A stretch of 58,743 bases of DNA from Bacillota bacterium (GCA_023409265.1 JAEYHZ010000034.1:1-58743), one strand, 5' to 3'; shown: positions 16,635 through 24,430, numbered from the stretch's first letter. A program made the numbers and translations. Notes: generated by a model from the letters alone, not told the origin.

Positions 16635-16666
16635 CTTTGTTTCACGATAAATTCAGTTGTTTGAAT
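16626..16666 (-). promoter_or_regulatory. ANTAR-type tandem hairpins upstream of glnN
   Basis: Hairpin P1 (16666-16651) pairs ATTCA with TGAAT around AACAAC. Hairpin P2 (16645-16626) pairs GTGAAAC with GTTTCAC, seven perfect pairs, around AAAGGC (A1, G4). P2's 3' arm is the terminator's 5' arm, so stabilising P2 prevents termination. This is the best-formed of the sites in the window, although the P1 loop has A, not G, at position 4. Confidence 0.75.
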
Positions 16667-16670
16667 CCTG

Positions 16671-18119
16671 TTACTTACCTTCCTTGAGCTTGTTCAACTC
16701 GTTCCTTAGTACTTCCTGTACAACTTTAGGATTACCTCTTCCGGCCAATGCTCTTGAACACTGTCCCATAAGGAACCCGAAGGTTTTTTCCTTTCCTTCA
16801 AGATACTCGGCTACAGCCTTTTCATTATTTGCGAGAATTTCTTTTACTGTATTTTCAACCTCGCCGGTATCATTAATTACTTTATAGCCTTTTTCAGCAA
16901 CAATGACTTCTGGCTCTCTGACGGTTTCGAACATTTCAGCGAGTACTTTTTTAGCATTGGCGGCTGTGATTTCTTCATTTTCAACCATCTTGATGAGACG
17001 TCCCAGTACATTTCCGCCAAAGGGAATATCCTCTGCTGAAAGGCCGGTATCATTAAGCCTTCTAAGAACTTCAACTATGATAAAGTTTGATGCAGCTTTT
17101 GGATTTCCGCATTCTTCAGCAGTTTTCTCAAAGAAATCCGAGAGGCTGACAGAAGTAAGCAGCAGATTTGCATCAACTTCGCTTAACCCAAACTGAGCCG
17201 TGTACTTTTCAAGTCTCTTATTGGGAAGCTCAGGCAAGGACTGCCTTAGAACTTCGATATCTTCCTTTGTAAAGGATACAGGAACTACGTCAGGTTCGGG
17301 GAAGTATCTGTAGTCATGAGCATCTTCCTTGCTTCTCATGGACTTGCTTTCACCTTTATTATCATCCCAGCGTCTGGTTTCCTGTATGATCCTTTTACCT
17401 TCCTCCAAAAGCTCTGTTTGTCTTTGGATTTCAGCATCTATTGCTCTTGCAATACCCCTGATGGAGTTGATGTTTTTCATTTCGGTTCTTGTTCCAAGTT
17501 CGTCAGTTCCAACCGGTCTGATTGAAACATTGACATCAGCTCTCATTGAACCTTCTTCCATACGGCAGTCGGATACTCCTGAGTAAAGAAGCATCAAACG
17601 TACTTTTTCTACAAACTCTCTGGCCTCCTCTGAGGAAGACAGGTCGGGTTTTGTTACTATTTCAATAAGCGGAACACCGCACCTGTTATAGTCTGCAAGA
17701 CTATATCTGTCAAAACTGTCATGTAAAAGTTTACCTGCATCTTCTTCAAGATGGATTCTTTCTATTCTTATAAACTTTTCACCTTCTGGCGTATTGATTG
17801 GCAACCCGCCATTCTTGCATATAGGCAGATCAAACTGTGAAATCTGGTATGCCTTTGGAAGGTCGGGGTAGAAATAATTTTTTCTATCCAACTTCGAAAA
17901 TTCATTTATTTCACAGTTTAAAGCCAGGCCGGCTTTCACTGTGTATTCAACAGCTTTTTTATTTAAAACCGGCAAGGTACCCGGCATACCGGTACAAACC
18001 GGGCAGCATCTTGTGTTTGGTTCCCCGCCAAAACTAACAGGGCAGTCACAGAAAATCTTTGACCCGGTGGATAACTCGCAATGTATTTCTAATCCTATAG
18101 TTGGAATGTATTTCATCAT
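16671..18119 (-). CDS. gatB: Aspartyl/glutamyl-tRNA amidotransferase subunit B
   Basis: It is the kinase/tRNA-binding subunit of GatCAB, which converts misacylated Asp-tRNA(Asn) or Glu-tRNA(Gln) to the amidated form. The 482-residue length is standard. It opens with YIPTIGLEIHCELSTGSKIFC, then zinc-ligand-like CDCPVSFG and CCPVCTGMPG, the RKNYFYPDLPKAYQISQFD segment and MRADVNVSI, followed by the helical and YqeY-like C-terminal domain. It is the third gene of gatC-gatA-gatB, 161 bases after gatA. That gap is filled by a MITE-like repeat. An alternative start is the next codon (ATG 18116). Confidence 0.97.
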   Translation of the reverse strand: MMKYIPTIGLEIHCELSTGSKIFCDCPVSFGGEPNTRCCPVCTGMPGTLPVLNKKAVEYTVKAGLALNCEINEFSKLDRKNYFYPDLPKAYQISQFDLPICKNGGLPINTPEGEKFIRIERIHLEEDAGKLLHDSFDRYSLADYNRCGVPLIEIVTKPDLSSSEEAREFVEKVRLMLLYSGVSDCRMEEGSMRADVNVSIRPVGTDELGTRTEMKNINSIRGIARAIDAEIQRQTELLEEGKRIIQETRRWDDNKGESKSMRSKEDAHDYRYFPEPDVVPVSFTKEDIEVLRQSLPELPNKRLEKYTAQFGLSEVDANLLLTSVSLSDFFEKTAEECGNPKAASNFIIVEVLRRLNDTGLSAEDIPFGGNVLGRLIKMVENEEITAANAKKVLAEMFETVREPEVIVAEKGYKVINDTGEVENTVKEILANNEKAVAEYLEGKEKTFGFLMGQCSRALAGRGNPKVVQEVLRNELNKLKEGK

Positions 18120-18133
18120 CTAACTCCTCTCTA

Positions 18134-18291
18134 AGGGCTCTTAAAATAATAACGCGATTTTGAAGCGAGGGGTTTTTCGATAGTGCAAGGCGGCGGAAGG
18201 CGCAATAATTGCTTTATTACAGCTGACGACAACACAGCAATATGGGAAAATAACCGCTTCAAAAATGGGATGTTATTGTTTTATGAGTCCT
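18134..18291. repeat. MITE-like inverted-repeat element between gatA and gatB
   Basis: The left end AGGGCTCTTAAAATAATAAC matches the complement of the right end (AGGACTCATAAAACAATAAC). The match continues inward through ATTTTGAAGCG, giving imperfect terminal repeats of about 35-40 bases around a GC-richer core. The right end covers the gatA stop codon. Read leftward, the core and one end match the plus strand at 39010-39075, so it is a dispersed family, not a local hairpin only. Confidence 0.7.
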
Positions 18292-19750
18292 CTAGTACAG
18301 GTATCCTCAACTCTGGAGCAAAGTCTGCCTCGAATGCCGCCGCCGCTCTGAGTATTTCACGTTCTCCAAGAGGTTTTCCCGTAAAGGATAAACCTATGGG
18401 CATACCGTTTGAGTCATACCCGCAGGGAAGTGATATTGAGGGAAGACCTGCAATATTTGCCGAAACTGTATAAATATCAGCTAAATACATACTTAACGGG
18501 TCATCGGAGTTCTGTCCCAGTTTAAAAGCTGTCTCAGGTGTAGTAGGATGCAGCACAACATCATATTTTGAGAAGGCTTCATCGAAGCCTTTACTTATCA
18601 TAGTTCTAAGTTTAAGTGCTTTCTTATAATATGCATCATAGTAACCTGAAGCCAGCGCATAGGTTCCAAGCAAAATTCTTCTTTTGACTTCACGTCCGAA
18701 GCCTTCAGCTCTTGACTTTCCTAACATCTCATTATAGGACCTGCAATTTTCGGCCCTATACCCGTACTTAACACCGTCATACCTTGAAAGATTGGAGCTT
18801 GCTTCTGCTGATGACATGAGATAGTAGGCAGGGATGGCGTGCTTCAGACTTGGAAGCGAAAATTCTTCAACCCTGGCACCCAGCCTTTCTAAAGTTTCTA
18901 TGGATTTATACAGTGCATTTCTTACCTCAGAGTTCAAGCCTTCTGTCAGATATTCTTTTGGTAAACCGATTTTAAACCCCTTAATATCACCTGAAACTGA
19001 AGATCTATAAGAATCCTCCTGCCTATAATTCAGTGATGTAGCATCTCTTGGGTCCTGACCGCTTATAGCATCCAGCAGAATAGCACAGTCTTCAACTGTT
19101 TTACCAATGGGCCCGATCTGATCCAGGGAGGAAGCAAATGCAACCAGTCCGTATCGTGACACCAGACCGTAAGTAGGCTTCATACCTACAACTCCGCAAA
19201 ATGCAGCAGGCTGACGTACTGAACCGCCTGTATCAGACCCAAGTGAACCCAAAGCCAGGGAGGCTGACACTGATGCAGCCGATCCGCCTGAAGAACCACC
19301 TGGAACTCTTGTTAAATCAAAAGGATTTTTAGTTTTCTTAAAAGCTGAATTCTCGGTAGAACCGCCCATGGCAAATTCATCAAGATTCACCTTACCCAGT
19401 ATTACGGTATTTTGATCATACAGTTTGTTAACGGCTGTTGCGGTATAGGGAGGCACAAAATCCTCCAGCATTTTAGATGCGCAGGTGGTTTTAGTACCTT
19501 CAATACAAATGTTATCTTTTATGCTTAAGGGAATACCGCACAGCATGTCTGCAGCTCCGCTGTCTATCTTCTTTTGTGCGTCAGCGGCTTGCTGCAAAGC
19601 ACCTTCCTCACAGACCGAGAGGTATGCCTCAACTTTACAATCAATTGTTTTTATTCTATCCAAATATGTCTTTGTCAGCTCAACAGCGCTGATCTCTTTG
19701 GAATCCAGAAGATTCCGGGCTTCCTTTATAGTCAATCTGGTAATTTCCAT
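18281..19750 (-). CDS. gatA: Aspartyl/glutamyl-tRNA amidotransferase subunit A
   Basis: It is the glutaminase subunit of GatCAB and releases ammonia that is channelled to GatB. At 489 residues it has the usual length. The amidase-signature Ser-cisSer-Lys triad is visible: Lys in SIKDNIC (about residue 77) and the two Ser in GSDTGGSVRQPAAF (about 152-165). GGSSGGSAASVSA, also in the signature, precedes it. It lies 17 bases downstream of gatC and upstream of gatB on the minus strand. Its last codons overlap one end of a MITE-like repeat. Confidence 0.97.
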   Translation of the reverse strand: MEITRLTIKEARNLLDSKEISAVELTKTYLDRIKTIDCKVEAYLSVCEEGALQQAADAQKKIDSGAADMLCGIPLSIKDNICIEGTKTTCASKMLEDFVPPYTATAVNKLYDQNTVILGKVNLDEFAMGGSTENSAFKKTKNPFDLTRVPGGSSGGSAASVSASLALGSLGSDTGGSVRQPAAFCGVVGMKPTYGLVSRYGLVAFASSLDQIGPIGKTVEDCAILLDAISGQDPRDATSLNYRQEDSYRSSVSGDIKGFKIGLPKEYLTEGLNSEVRNALYKSIETLERLGARVEEFSLPSLKHAIPAYYLMSSAEASSNLSRYDGVKYGYRAENCRSYNEMLGKSRAEGFGREVKRRILLGTYALASGYYDAYYKKALKLRTMISKGFDEAFSKYDVVLHPTTPETAFKLGQNSDDPLSMYLADIYTVSANIAGLPSISLPCGYDSNGMPIGLSFTGKPLGEREILRAAAAFEADFAPELRIPVLEDS

Positions 19751-19767
19751 TTTATCCTCTTATCCTC

Positions 19768-20055
19768 CTATTCGATCATCTTTGGAATGGCAAAGCAATT
19801 ATCCATTGCATACCTGGAATTAGAAAGAATTTTTTCTGTATCAAATGGATTACCCGGGTTATCTTCTCTCATATTATTTGTAATTCGTGATATATGCTCG
19901 GTTGCATCAATACTATCTGTGTCAATATCTTTAATAGTATCCATTAAGCCGATTATGTCCTGCATATCTTCAGCCAATGACTTCATCTCATCGTCATTCA
20001 ACGAGAGTTTTGCTAAACCGGCAATATATTCAATGTAGTCATTTGAATCAGCCAT
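19768..20055 (-). CDS. gatC: Aspartyl/glutamyl-tRNA amidotransferase subunit C
   Basis: This 95-residue subunit wraps around GatA and GatB and stabilises the complex. It shows the GatC pattern YIAGLAKLSLNDDEMKSLAEDMQDIIGLMDTIKDIDTD and, later, REDNPGNPFDTEKILSNS. It is the first gene of the gatCAB operon, with the start at ATG 20055 behind GGAGGA. A promoter (20229-20257), an ANTAR-type hairpin (20195-20208) and a terminator (20164-20198) precede it, so the operon is probably controlled by antitermination. Confidence 0.95.
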   Translation of the reverse strand: MADSNDYIEYIAGLAKLSLNDDEMKSLAEDMQDIIGLMDTIKDIDTDSIDATEHISRITNNMREDNPGNPFDTEKILSNSRYAMDNCFAIPKMIE

Positions 20056-20163
20056 ATAATCCTCCGAAAAAATGTATTTGTTTCATGTTATATTATATAG
20101 AAGGCCTAATCTGCCTTGATAAAATTGCATATTATTAGTATTATACCAAAAAAAATAAAAAAA

Positions 20164-20198
20164 GCTGTACCAACCAAAAAAATATTTGGTGACACAGC
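20164..20198 (-). terminator. Attenuator in the gatCAB leader
   Basis: On the minus strand GCTGTGTCACCAAA (20198-20185) pairs with TTTGGTTGGTACAGC (20178-20164) and is followed by a long T-rich run (20163-20146). It lies between the promoter and gatC. Confidence 0.75.
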
Positions 20199-20208
20199 GC
20201 CTTTGCTG
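20195..20208 (-). promoter_or_regulatory. ANTAR-type hairpin in the gatCAB leader (loop AAAGGC)
   Basis: CAGC pairs with GCTG around AAAGGC (A1, G4). The 3' arm is the start of the terminator's 5' arm. A weak three-pair hairpin just upstream (ATT/AAT, 20220-20210) could be the first of the pair but is not convincing. Confidence 0.6.
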
Positions 20209-20228
20209 CATTTCATTAATTTACAATC

Positions 20229-20257
20229 ATTATAATATACGTCCTGCAAAAAATCAA
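20229..20257 (-). promoter_or_regulatory. Promoter of gatCAB
   Basis: On the minus strand the -35 is TTGATT (20257-20252), the spacer is 17 bases and the -10 is TATAAT (20234-20229). The transcript would start near 20222, just before the ANTAR hairpin. Confidence 0.7.
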
Positions 20258-20401
20258 TACTTTTTACAAAAAGATTTTAAGAGGGACTAACCTGATCCCC
20301 GATAGGCATACATGAAGGTACATGAAATTTGATCAATGAAATTTTTCTTCATTTCAAAATTAATTTTGCAGGATTTGAAATACTAAATTGCAAAAAAACA
20401 C

Positions 20402-20430
20402 TTGACGGTCATAACATTTATTAGTAAAAT
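20402..20430 (+). promoter_or_regulatory. Promoter of glnA
   Basis: The -35 is TTGACG (20402-20407), the spacer is 17 bases and the -10 is TAAAAT (20425-20430). The expected start near 20437 puts both ANTAR-type hairpins and the terminator in the leader. Confidence 0.7.
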
Positions 20431-20451
20431 AGTTTTAGAAGTTCCCAAAAA

Positions 20452-20488
20452 CTTTAATAATGTTATTGGAAAGTGAACAATGGCGTTC
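20452..20488 (+). promoter_or_regulatory. ANTAR-type tandem hairpins in the glnA leader
   Basis: P1 (20456-20467) pairs AAT with ATT around AATGTT; CTTT/AAAG can extend the stem past a GG bulge. P2 (20475-20488) pairs GAAC with GTTC around AATGGC. Both loops have A at position 1 and G at position 4, the rule reported for ANTAR targets. P2 overlaps the terminator's 5' arm. Confidence 0.7.
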
Positions 20489-20528
20489 TCATATATCCCT
20501 GGAGGATATTAATGAGGAACGCTTTTTT
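20483..20528 (+). terminator. Attenuator in the glnA leader
   Basis: GCGTTCTCAT (20483-20492) pairs with ATGAGGAACGC (20512-20522) with one bulge. ATATCC/GGATAT extends the stem inward, and six T follow (20523-20528). It is a strong intrinsic terminator 195 bases before the glnA start. Confidence 0.88.
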
Positions 20529-20631
20529 ATTGGGATTTTTGTCTGGAAGAAAAAATAAAATACTAATATGAATCTAAGTATGGATTTTGCACAATATTAT
20601 TATAATGGAAGTAGATGAATTTTCATAACCA

Positions 20632-20664
20632 AGAGTTATATACACAGTAAAGAGTTATATACAC
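20632..20664 (+). repeat. Direct repeat before glnA
   Basis: AGAGTTATATACAC occurs twice (20632-20645 and 20651-20664) with a 19-base period, about two helical turns, between the terminator and the glnA start. It may be a protein-binding site or a leftover duplication. Confidence 0.7.
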
Positions 20665-20723
20665 TCATTAATTAATTGTGTAAAATATAAATTATTAAAA
20701 TCTGAAGGAAAGAGGTGGGGAAA

Positions 20724-22049
20724 TTGGCTACTAAAAATGATCTTTTAAAATTTATAGAACAGAACGATGTAAAGTTTATTAGACTTCAATTTACAGATAT
20801 TTTCGGCAGGATGAAGAATATTGCCATAACGGAACAACAGCTGGAAAAGGCTCTGGAGGAGGGAGTTTTATTTGATGCTTCTGCCATTGCCGGTTTTTCT
20901 GAAGTAGAACAATCTGATATGCTGCTATTCCCTGATCCGGACACATTTTCAATCATCCCCTGGAGACCGCAGCATGGAAAGGTTGCAAGATTTATTTGTG
21001 ACATAAGGAATTATGACGGCTCACAATTCATGGGAGATCCCAGGTATATATTGAAAAGGTCTGCGGCTAAAGCAAAGCAACTGGGATATACCTTTAATAT
21101 TGGCGCTGAATGTGAATTTTTCCTTTTCCACACTGATGCTGAAGGAAGACCAACAACAAAAACTCATGACGCTGCAGGTTATTGCGACCTGGCTCCGACC
21201 GACCTGGGTGAAAACTGCAGAAGAGAAATATGCATGGTACTTGAGGACATGGGCTTTGAAATTGAAGCTTCACATCATGAAAATGCAGCAGGCCAGCATG
21301 AAATAGATTTCAAATACAGTGATGTTATGACTGCGGCAGACAGAATAATGACCTTTAAAACAGTTGTTAAAACTGTTGCACAGAGAAATGGACTTCATGC
21401 AACCTTTATGCCAAAGCCAATCTATAACTCTTATGGTTCAGGCATGCACATAAACATGTCTCTCTCTAAGGATGGAAAGAATTTATTTAATGCGGGAGAA
21501 AACAGCAGGGATATCTCTGATATCGCAAAAATGTTTGGTGCCGGAATCCTCAAGCACGCAAAGGGTATCACTGCAGTAGCCAATCCGCTTGTCAATTCCT
21601 ATAAAAGATTTGTTCCGGGCTTTGAGGCTCCCGTTCATATCGCATGGTCACATATGAACAGAAGTTTATTGCTCAGAATCCCTGCTCCAAAAGGAGAGGC
21701 TACCAGAATTGAGTTAAGAAGTCCTGATCCGTCCTGTAATCCGTATCTCACACTGGCGTTATTGCTTGAAGCCGGATTGGATGGCTTACAGAACAAGCTT
21801 TTAATACCGCCGCCTGTTGATATTAATACTTACAACCTTTCACCTGATCAGGAAAGAGAGCTTGGTGTCCAAAGACTGCCTTCAAATCTTTCTTTAGCAT
21901 TGGATGAAATGAAAAAAGATCCTTATATTAAAGAGGTTTTAGGAGAACACATATTTGCAAGATATATTTCGGCAAAGGAAGCAGAGTGGGCTGCATACAA
22001 TAATATTGTTCATTCCTGGGAGATAGAGAATTACCTGACTGCATATTAA
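20724..22049 (+). CDS. glnA: Glutamine synthetase type I
   Basis: This ATP-dependent ammonium-fixing enzyme has about 441 residues, the length of the Gram-positive GSI-alpha form. Motifs in order are FIRLQFTDIFGRMKN, the glutamate/metal site GAECEFFLF, HHENAAGQHEIDF, NGLHATFMPKP, GSGMHINMS and KRFVPGFEAPVHIAWS, then RIELRSPDPSCNPYL. The segment needed for adenylylation in the beta type is absent. I prefer TTG 20724 (giving MATKNDLL, the length of relatives) behind AGAGGTGG. An in-frame GTG at 20715 overlaps that site. A regulated leader precedes it, and the ANTAR gene follows 131 bases later. Confidence 0.97.
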   Translation: MATKNDLLKFIEQNDVKFIRLQFTDIFGRMKNIAITEQQLEKALEEGVLFDASAIAGFSEVEQSDMLLFPDPDTFSIIPWRPQHGKVARFICDIRNYDGSQFMGDPRYILKRSAAKAKQLGYTFNIGAECEFFLFHTDAEGRPTTKTHDAAGYCDLAPTDLGENCRREICMVLEDMGFEIEASHHENAAGQHEIDFKYSDVMTAADRIMTFKTVVKTVAQRNGLHATFMPKPIYNSYGSGMHINMSLSKDGKNLFNAGENSRDISDIAKMFGAGILKHAKGITAVANPLVNSYKRFVPGFEAPVHIAWSHMNRSLLLRIPAPKGEATRIELRSPDPSCNPYLTLALLLEAGLDGLQNKLLIPPPVDINTYNLSPDQERELGVQRLPSNLSLALDEMKKDPYIKEVLGEHIFARYISAKEAEWAAYNNIVHSWEIENYLTAY

Positions 22050-22085
22050 TATAAATCTGCTGCTGCGCAGGAACGCAAATAGTAG

Positions 22086-22108
22086 AAAAAGACGCGTGCG
22101 GCTTTTTT
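22086..22108 (+). terminator. Possible weak terminator after glnA
   Basis: AAAAAG and CTTTTTT flank a short CG-rich hairpin. The stem is small, so some transcripts may run on into the ANTAR gene. Confidence 0.35.
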
Positions 22109-22180
22109 AGGCGTGAAATATACGATGACTAACGTTATGAATTTTTCATGCTTTTCCCGCTCAAATGGAGGTGATTGCCA

Positions 22181-22750
22181 GTGAGTGCAGGAGGGATTCT
22201 TATAGTATGCAGTAAACCCGAGTTGATAAAAGAACTACGAACCCTCATGCTTCAACAGGGATATTCGGCGGCAGAGTACTCATTATCTGCAAATGAAGCG
22301 CGGCGCAAAATGGATTTTTTTGAACCTGAATTAATATTGATAAACGCGCCATTGCAGGATGAATTAGGTATAGACCTTGTTTTAGATATAGCGGATAAAA
22401 CAGATGCAGGCATAATAATATTAGCTAAACATGAGCATCTGGATGAAATGCAATACAAGCTTGAAAAAGTTGGTGCATTGATACTCCCCAAACCTATCAA
22501 CAAAACAACACTACTGCAAACAGCCAGATTTGCTGCCCAATCCCGAAAGTCACTCAGAGGACTAAAGCATCAGAATGATGACCTGGAAAAGCGTATTAAT
22601 GATAGAAAGGTTATTGAGAAGGCTAAATGGATCCTGGTTGATAAGATGAATATGACTGAACCCCAGGCTCACAGATACATTCAAAAAAGAGCCATGGATA
22701 CAAGAATATCTCAAATCAAGGTGGCTGAAGAAATAATTTCAAGTTTTTAA
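22181..22750 (+). CDS. ANTAR-domain antitermination regulator with a pseudo-receiver
   Basis: This RNA-binding regulator has about 189 residues. Residues 1-115 have the shape of a response-regulator receiver domain, but the acidic pair after strand 1 is replaced (ILIVCSKPE) and the phospho-acceptor position reads LILINAP, with Asn instead of Asp. The conserved Lys (LPKPI) is kept. A coiled-coil linker (about 117-140) leads to the ANTAR domain (about 135-189: DRKVIEKAKWILVDKMNMTEPQAHRYIQKRAMDTRISQIKVAEEII). It should bind tandem hexaloop hairpins and prevent termination. The start GTG 22181 fits the GGAGGTG site better than TTG 22175. It lies between two likely targets, glnA and amt. Confidence 0.9.
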   Translation: MSAGGILIVCSKPELIKELRTLMLQQGYSAAEYSLSANEARRKMDFFEPELILINAPLQDELGIDLVLDIADKTDAGIIILAKHEHLDEMQYKLEKVGALILPKPINKTTLLQTARFAAQSRKSLRGLKHQNDDLEKRINDRKVIEKAKWILVDKMNMTEPQAHRYIQKRAMDTRISQIKVAEEIISSF

Positions 22751-22770
22751 AGATTATTCAAATAAATGAC

Positions 22771-22799
22771 TTGATTATTTCCGGAACTTGTGATATACT
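22771..22799 (+). promoter_or_regulatory. Promoter of amt
   Basis: The -35 is TTGATT (22771-22776), the spacer is 17 bases and the -10 is TATACT (22794-22799). The transcript would begin near 22806, leaving a leader of about 270 bases. Confidence 0.65.
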
Positions 22800-22827
22800 A
22801 ATTGCATATTATTAAATAAATAACTTT

Positions 22828-22841
22828 CAGCAAAGAGGCTG
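22828..22841 (+). promoter_or_regulatory. ANTAR-type hairpin in the amt leader (loop AAAGAG)
   Basis: CAGC pairs with GCTG around AAAGAG (A1, G4). Its 3' arm is the beginning of the terminator's 5' arm. Upstream there is only an AT-only hairpin (TTATT/AATAA) without the A1/G4 loop. Confidence 0.6.
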
Positions 22842-22890
22842 CTTGTAAATCATTGTTTGTTATAGTGATTTATTGAGCGGCTTTTATATT
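22838..22890 (+). terminator. Attenuator in the amt leader
   Basis: GCTGCT (22838-22843) pairs with AGCGGC (22876-22881) and TAAATCA with TGATTTA inside. A T-rich tract (TTTTATATTTT) follows. It lies about 190 bases before the amt start codon. Confidence 0.7.
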
Positions 22891-23075
22891 TTAAAGTTTA
22901 ATTAAACTACAAGCAATTTTCTGTTTTACTTTTAAATTTCGTAAATAAATACTTTCTCACAATGGCGTGTTATTAGAGGATTCATCCCTCCTTGGATTTA
23001 ATCCCGATAACATGCTTTTTCTTTTTTTGCGAAATTATCTTTTTCCCAAAATTTAATAACACGGAGGGGTTAATT

Positions 23076-24329
23076 ATGGCAACTATTAACACGGGAGATA
23101 CAGCTTTTGTACTGATCTCTACAGCACTTGTACTATTCATGACACCGGGCCTGGCGCTTTTTTACGGTGGTATGGTAAAACGAAAAAATGTTCTAAGTAC
23201 TATTATGGCTTCATTTTTTATCGCAGGTCTTGCATCAGTACTCTGGGTACTTGTAGGCTACTCACTTTCTTTTGGTAAAGACATTGGAGGTATTGTCGGA
23301 AATTTTGACTGGGCACTTTTTACTAATGTTGGTGGTGCACCAAATGCAGATTATGCTCCAACAATTCCGCATACTCTTTTTGCAGCGTTTCAGATGATGT
23401 TTGCAATTATTACACCGGCTCTTATTACCGGTTCATTGGTTGAAAGAATGAAATTCTCTGCTTTGTTTGTCTTCATCGGTTTATGGTCATTAATCGTATA
23501 CTATCCTTTGGCTCACATGATGTGGGGAGTTGGCGGTATTTTGAGAGATCTTGGTGCCGTAGACTTTGCAGGTGGTAATGTTGTCCACATAAGTTCCGGT
23601 ATCTCAGGACTTGTAGCATGTATAATTCTCGGTAAGAGAAAAGGCTACGGAGTAACTTCACATCAACCACATAATATTCCATTGGTATTCATTGGAGCCT
23701 CAGTTTTATGGTTCGGCTGGTTTGGATTTAACGCGGGCAGTGCATTGGGAAGTGGAGAGCTGGCTGTTCATGCCCTCTTAACAACCAATACATCGGCAGC
23801 AACAGCATTGCTTTCATGGATGCTTGTAGAAAAAATTACAAGGGGCAAGCCTACCATGCTTGGTGCAGCAACCGGTGCAGTCGTAGGTTTGGTAGCAATA
23901 ACTCCCGGAGCAGGTTTTGTGCCGATTTGGGCTTCACTGATAATTGGAGCAATAGTAAGTCCTCTCTGCTACTTCGCAATGAGCGTTATCAAGTCAAAAT
24001 TCGGTTATGACGATGCATTGGACGCATTCGGATGTCACGGTATCGGTGGTATTTGGGGCGGTATAGCAACAGGTTTGTTTGCTAAAAATTCTATCAATTC
24101 TGTAGCACAATGGGATGGGTTGGTTTTTGGTGATACAAGATTGTTTGTTGCGCAGCTAATCAGTATCGCAGTAACTATTGTACTTGCAATAGTAGGAACT
24201 TCTGTAATCATGTTCGTACTTAAGCTGATTATGAAGGATCTGAGAGTGAACCCAAGAGCAGAATCTGAAGGTCTTGACATTTCAGAACACGGCGAATCAG
24301 CCTATCCTTCATTTTCAGGAATGGATTAA
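23076..24329 (+). CDS. amt: Ammonium transporter
   Basis: This is a trimeric membrane channel for ammonium uptake: 417 residues, about eleven transmembrane helices, N-terminus TINTGDTAFVLISTALVLFMT. Family signatures include GLALFYGGMVKRKNVLS, YYPLAHMMWG (first pore His) and DDALDAFGCHGIGGIWGG (second pore His). The start at 23076 is placed by the site CGGAGGGG. An upstream in-frame extension to 22992 has no ribosome site and is unlike Amt. The PII gene follows 101 bases later, the usual amt-glnK pairing. The leader carries an ANTAR-type attenuator. Confidence 0.96.
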   Translation: MATINTGDTAFVLISTALVLFMTPGLALFYGGMVKRKNVLSTIMASFFIAGLASVLWVLVGYSLSFGKDIGGIVGNFDWALFTNVGGAPNADYAPTIPHTLFAAFQMMFAIITPALITGSLVERMKFSALFVFIGLWSLIVYYPLAHMMWGVGGILRDLGAVDFAGGNVVHISSGISGLVACIILGKRKGYGVTSHQPHNIPLVFIGASVLWFGWFGFNAGSALGSGELAVHALLTTNTSAATALLSWMLVEKITRGKPTMLGAATGAVVGLVAITPGAGFVPIWASLIIGAIVSPLCYFAMSVIKSKFGYDDALDAFGCHGIGGIWGGIATGLFAKNSINSVAQWDGLVFGDTRLFVAQLISIAVTIVLAIVGTSVIMFVLKLIMKDLRVNPRAESEGLDISEHGESAYPSFSGMD

Positions 24330-24332
24330 TTT

Positions 24333-24401
24333 AATTTATGCGCTAAGGACCATTCACACTTTATCAGGCTCACGATGGGTGTGCAGCATAACTTAAATTA
24401 A
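24333..24401. repeat. Inverted repeat between amt and the PII gene
   Basis: AATTTATGC and GCATAACTTAAATT flank an inner CACAC/GTGTG stem. It has no T run, so it may be an mRNA processing or stability hairpin rather than a terminator. Confidence 0.4.
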
Positions 24402-24430
24402 TGTGAGTCAGAAAGGTTAATGATACTAAT

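Noticed and set aside
20056..20260. T-box before gatCAB
   Set aside because: The leader is only about 165 bases and lacks the conserved T-box core.
22992..23075. 28-residue N-terminal extension of amt
   Set aside because: It lacks a ribosome site and encodes a Phe/Cys-rich stretch unlike Amt proteins; ATG 23076 has a strong site.
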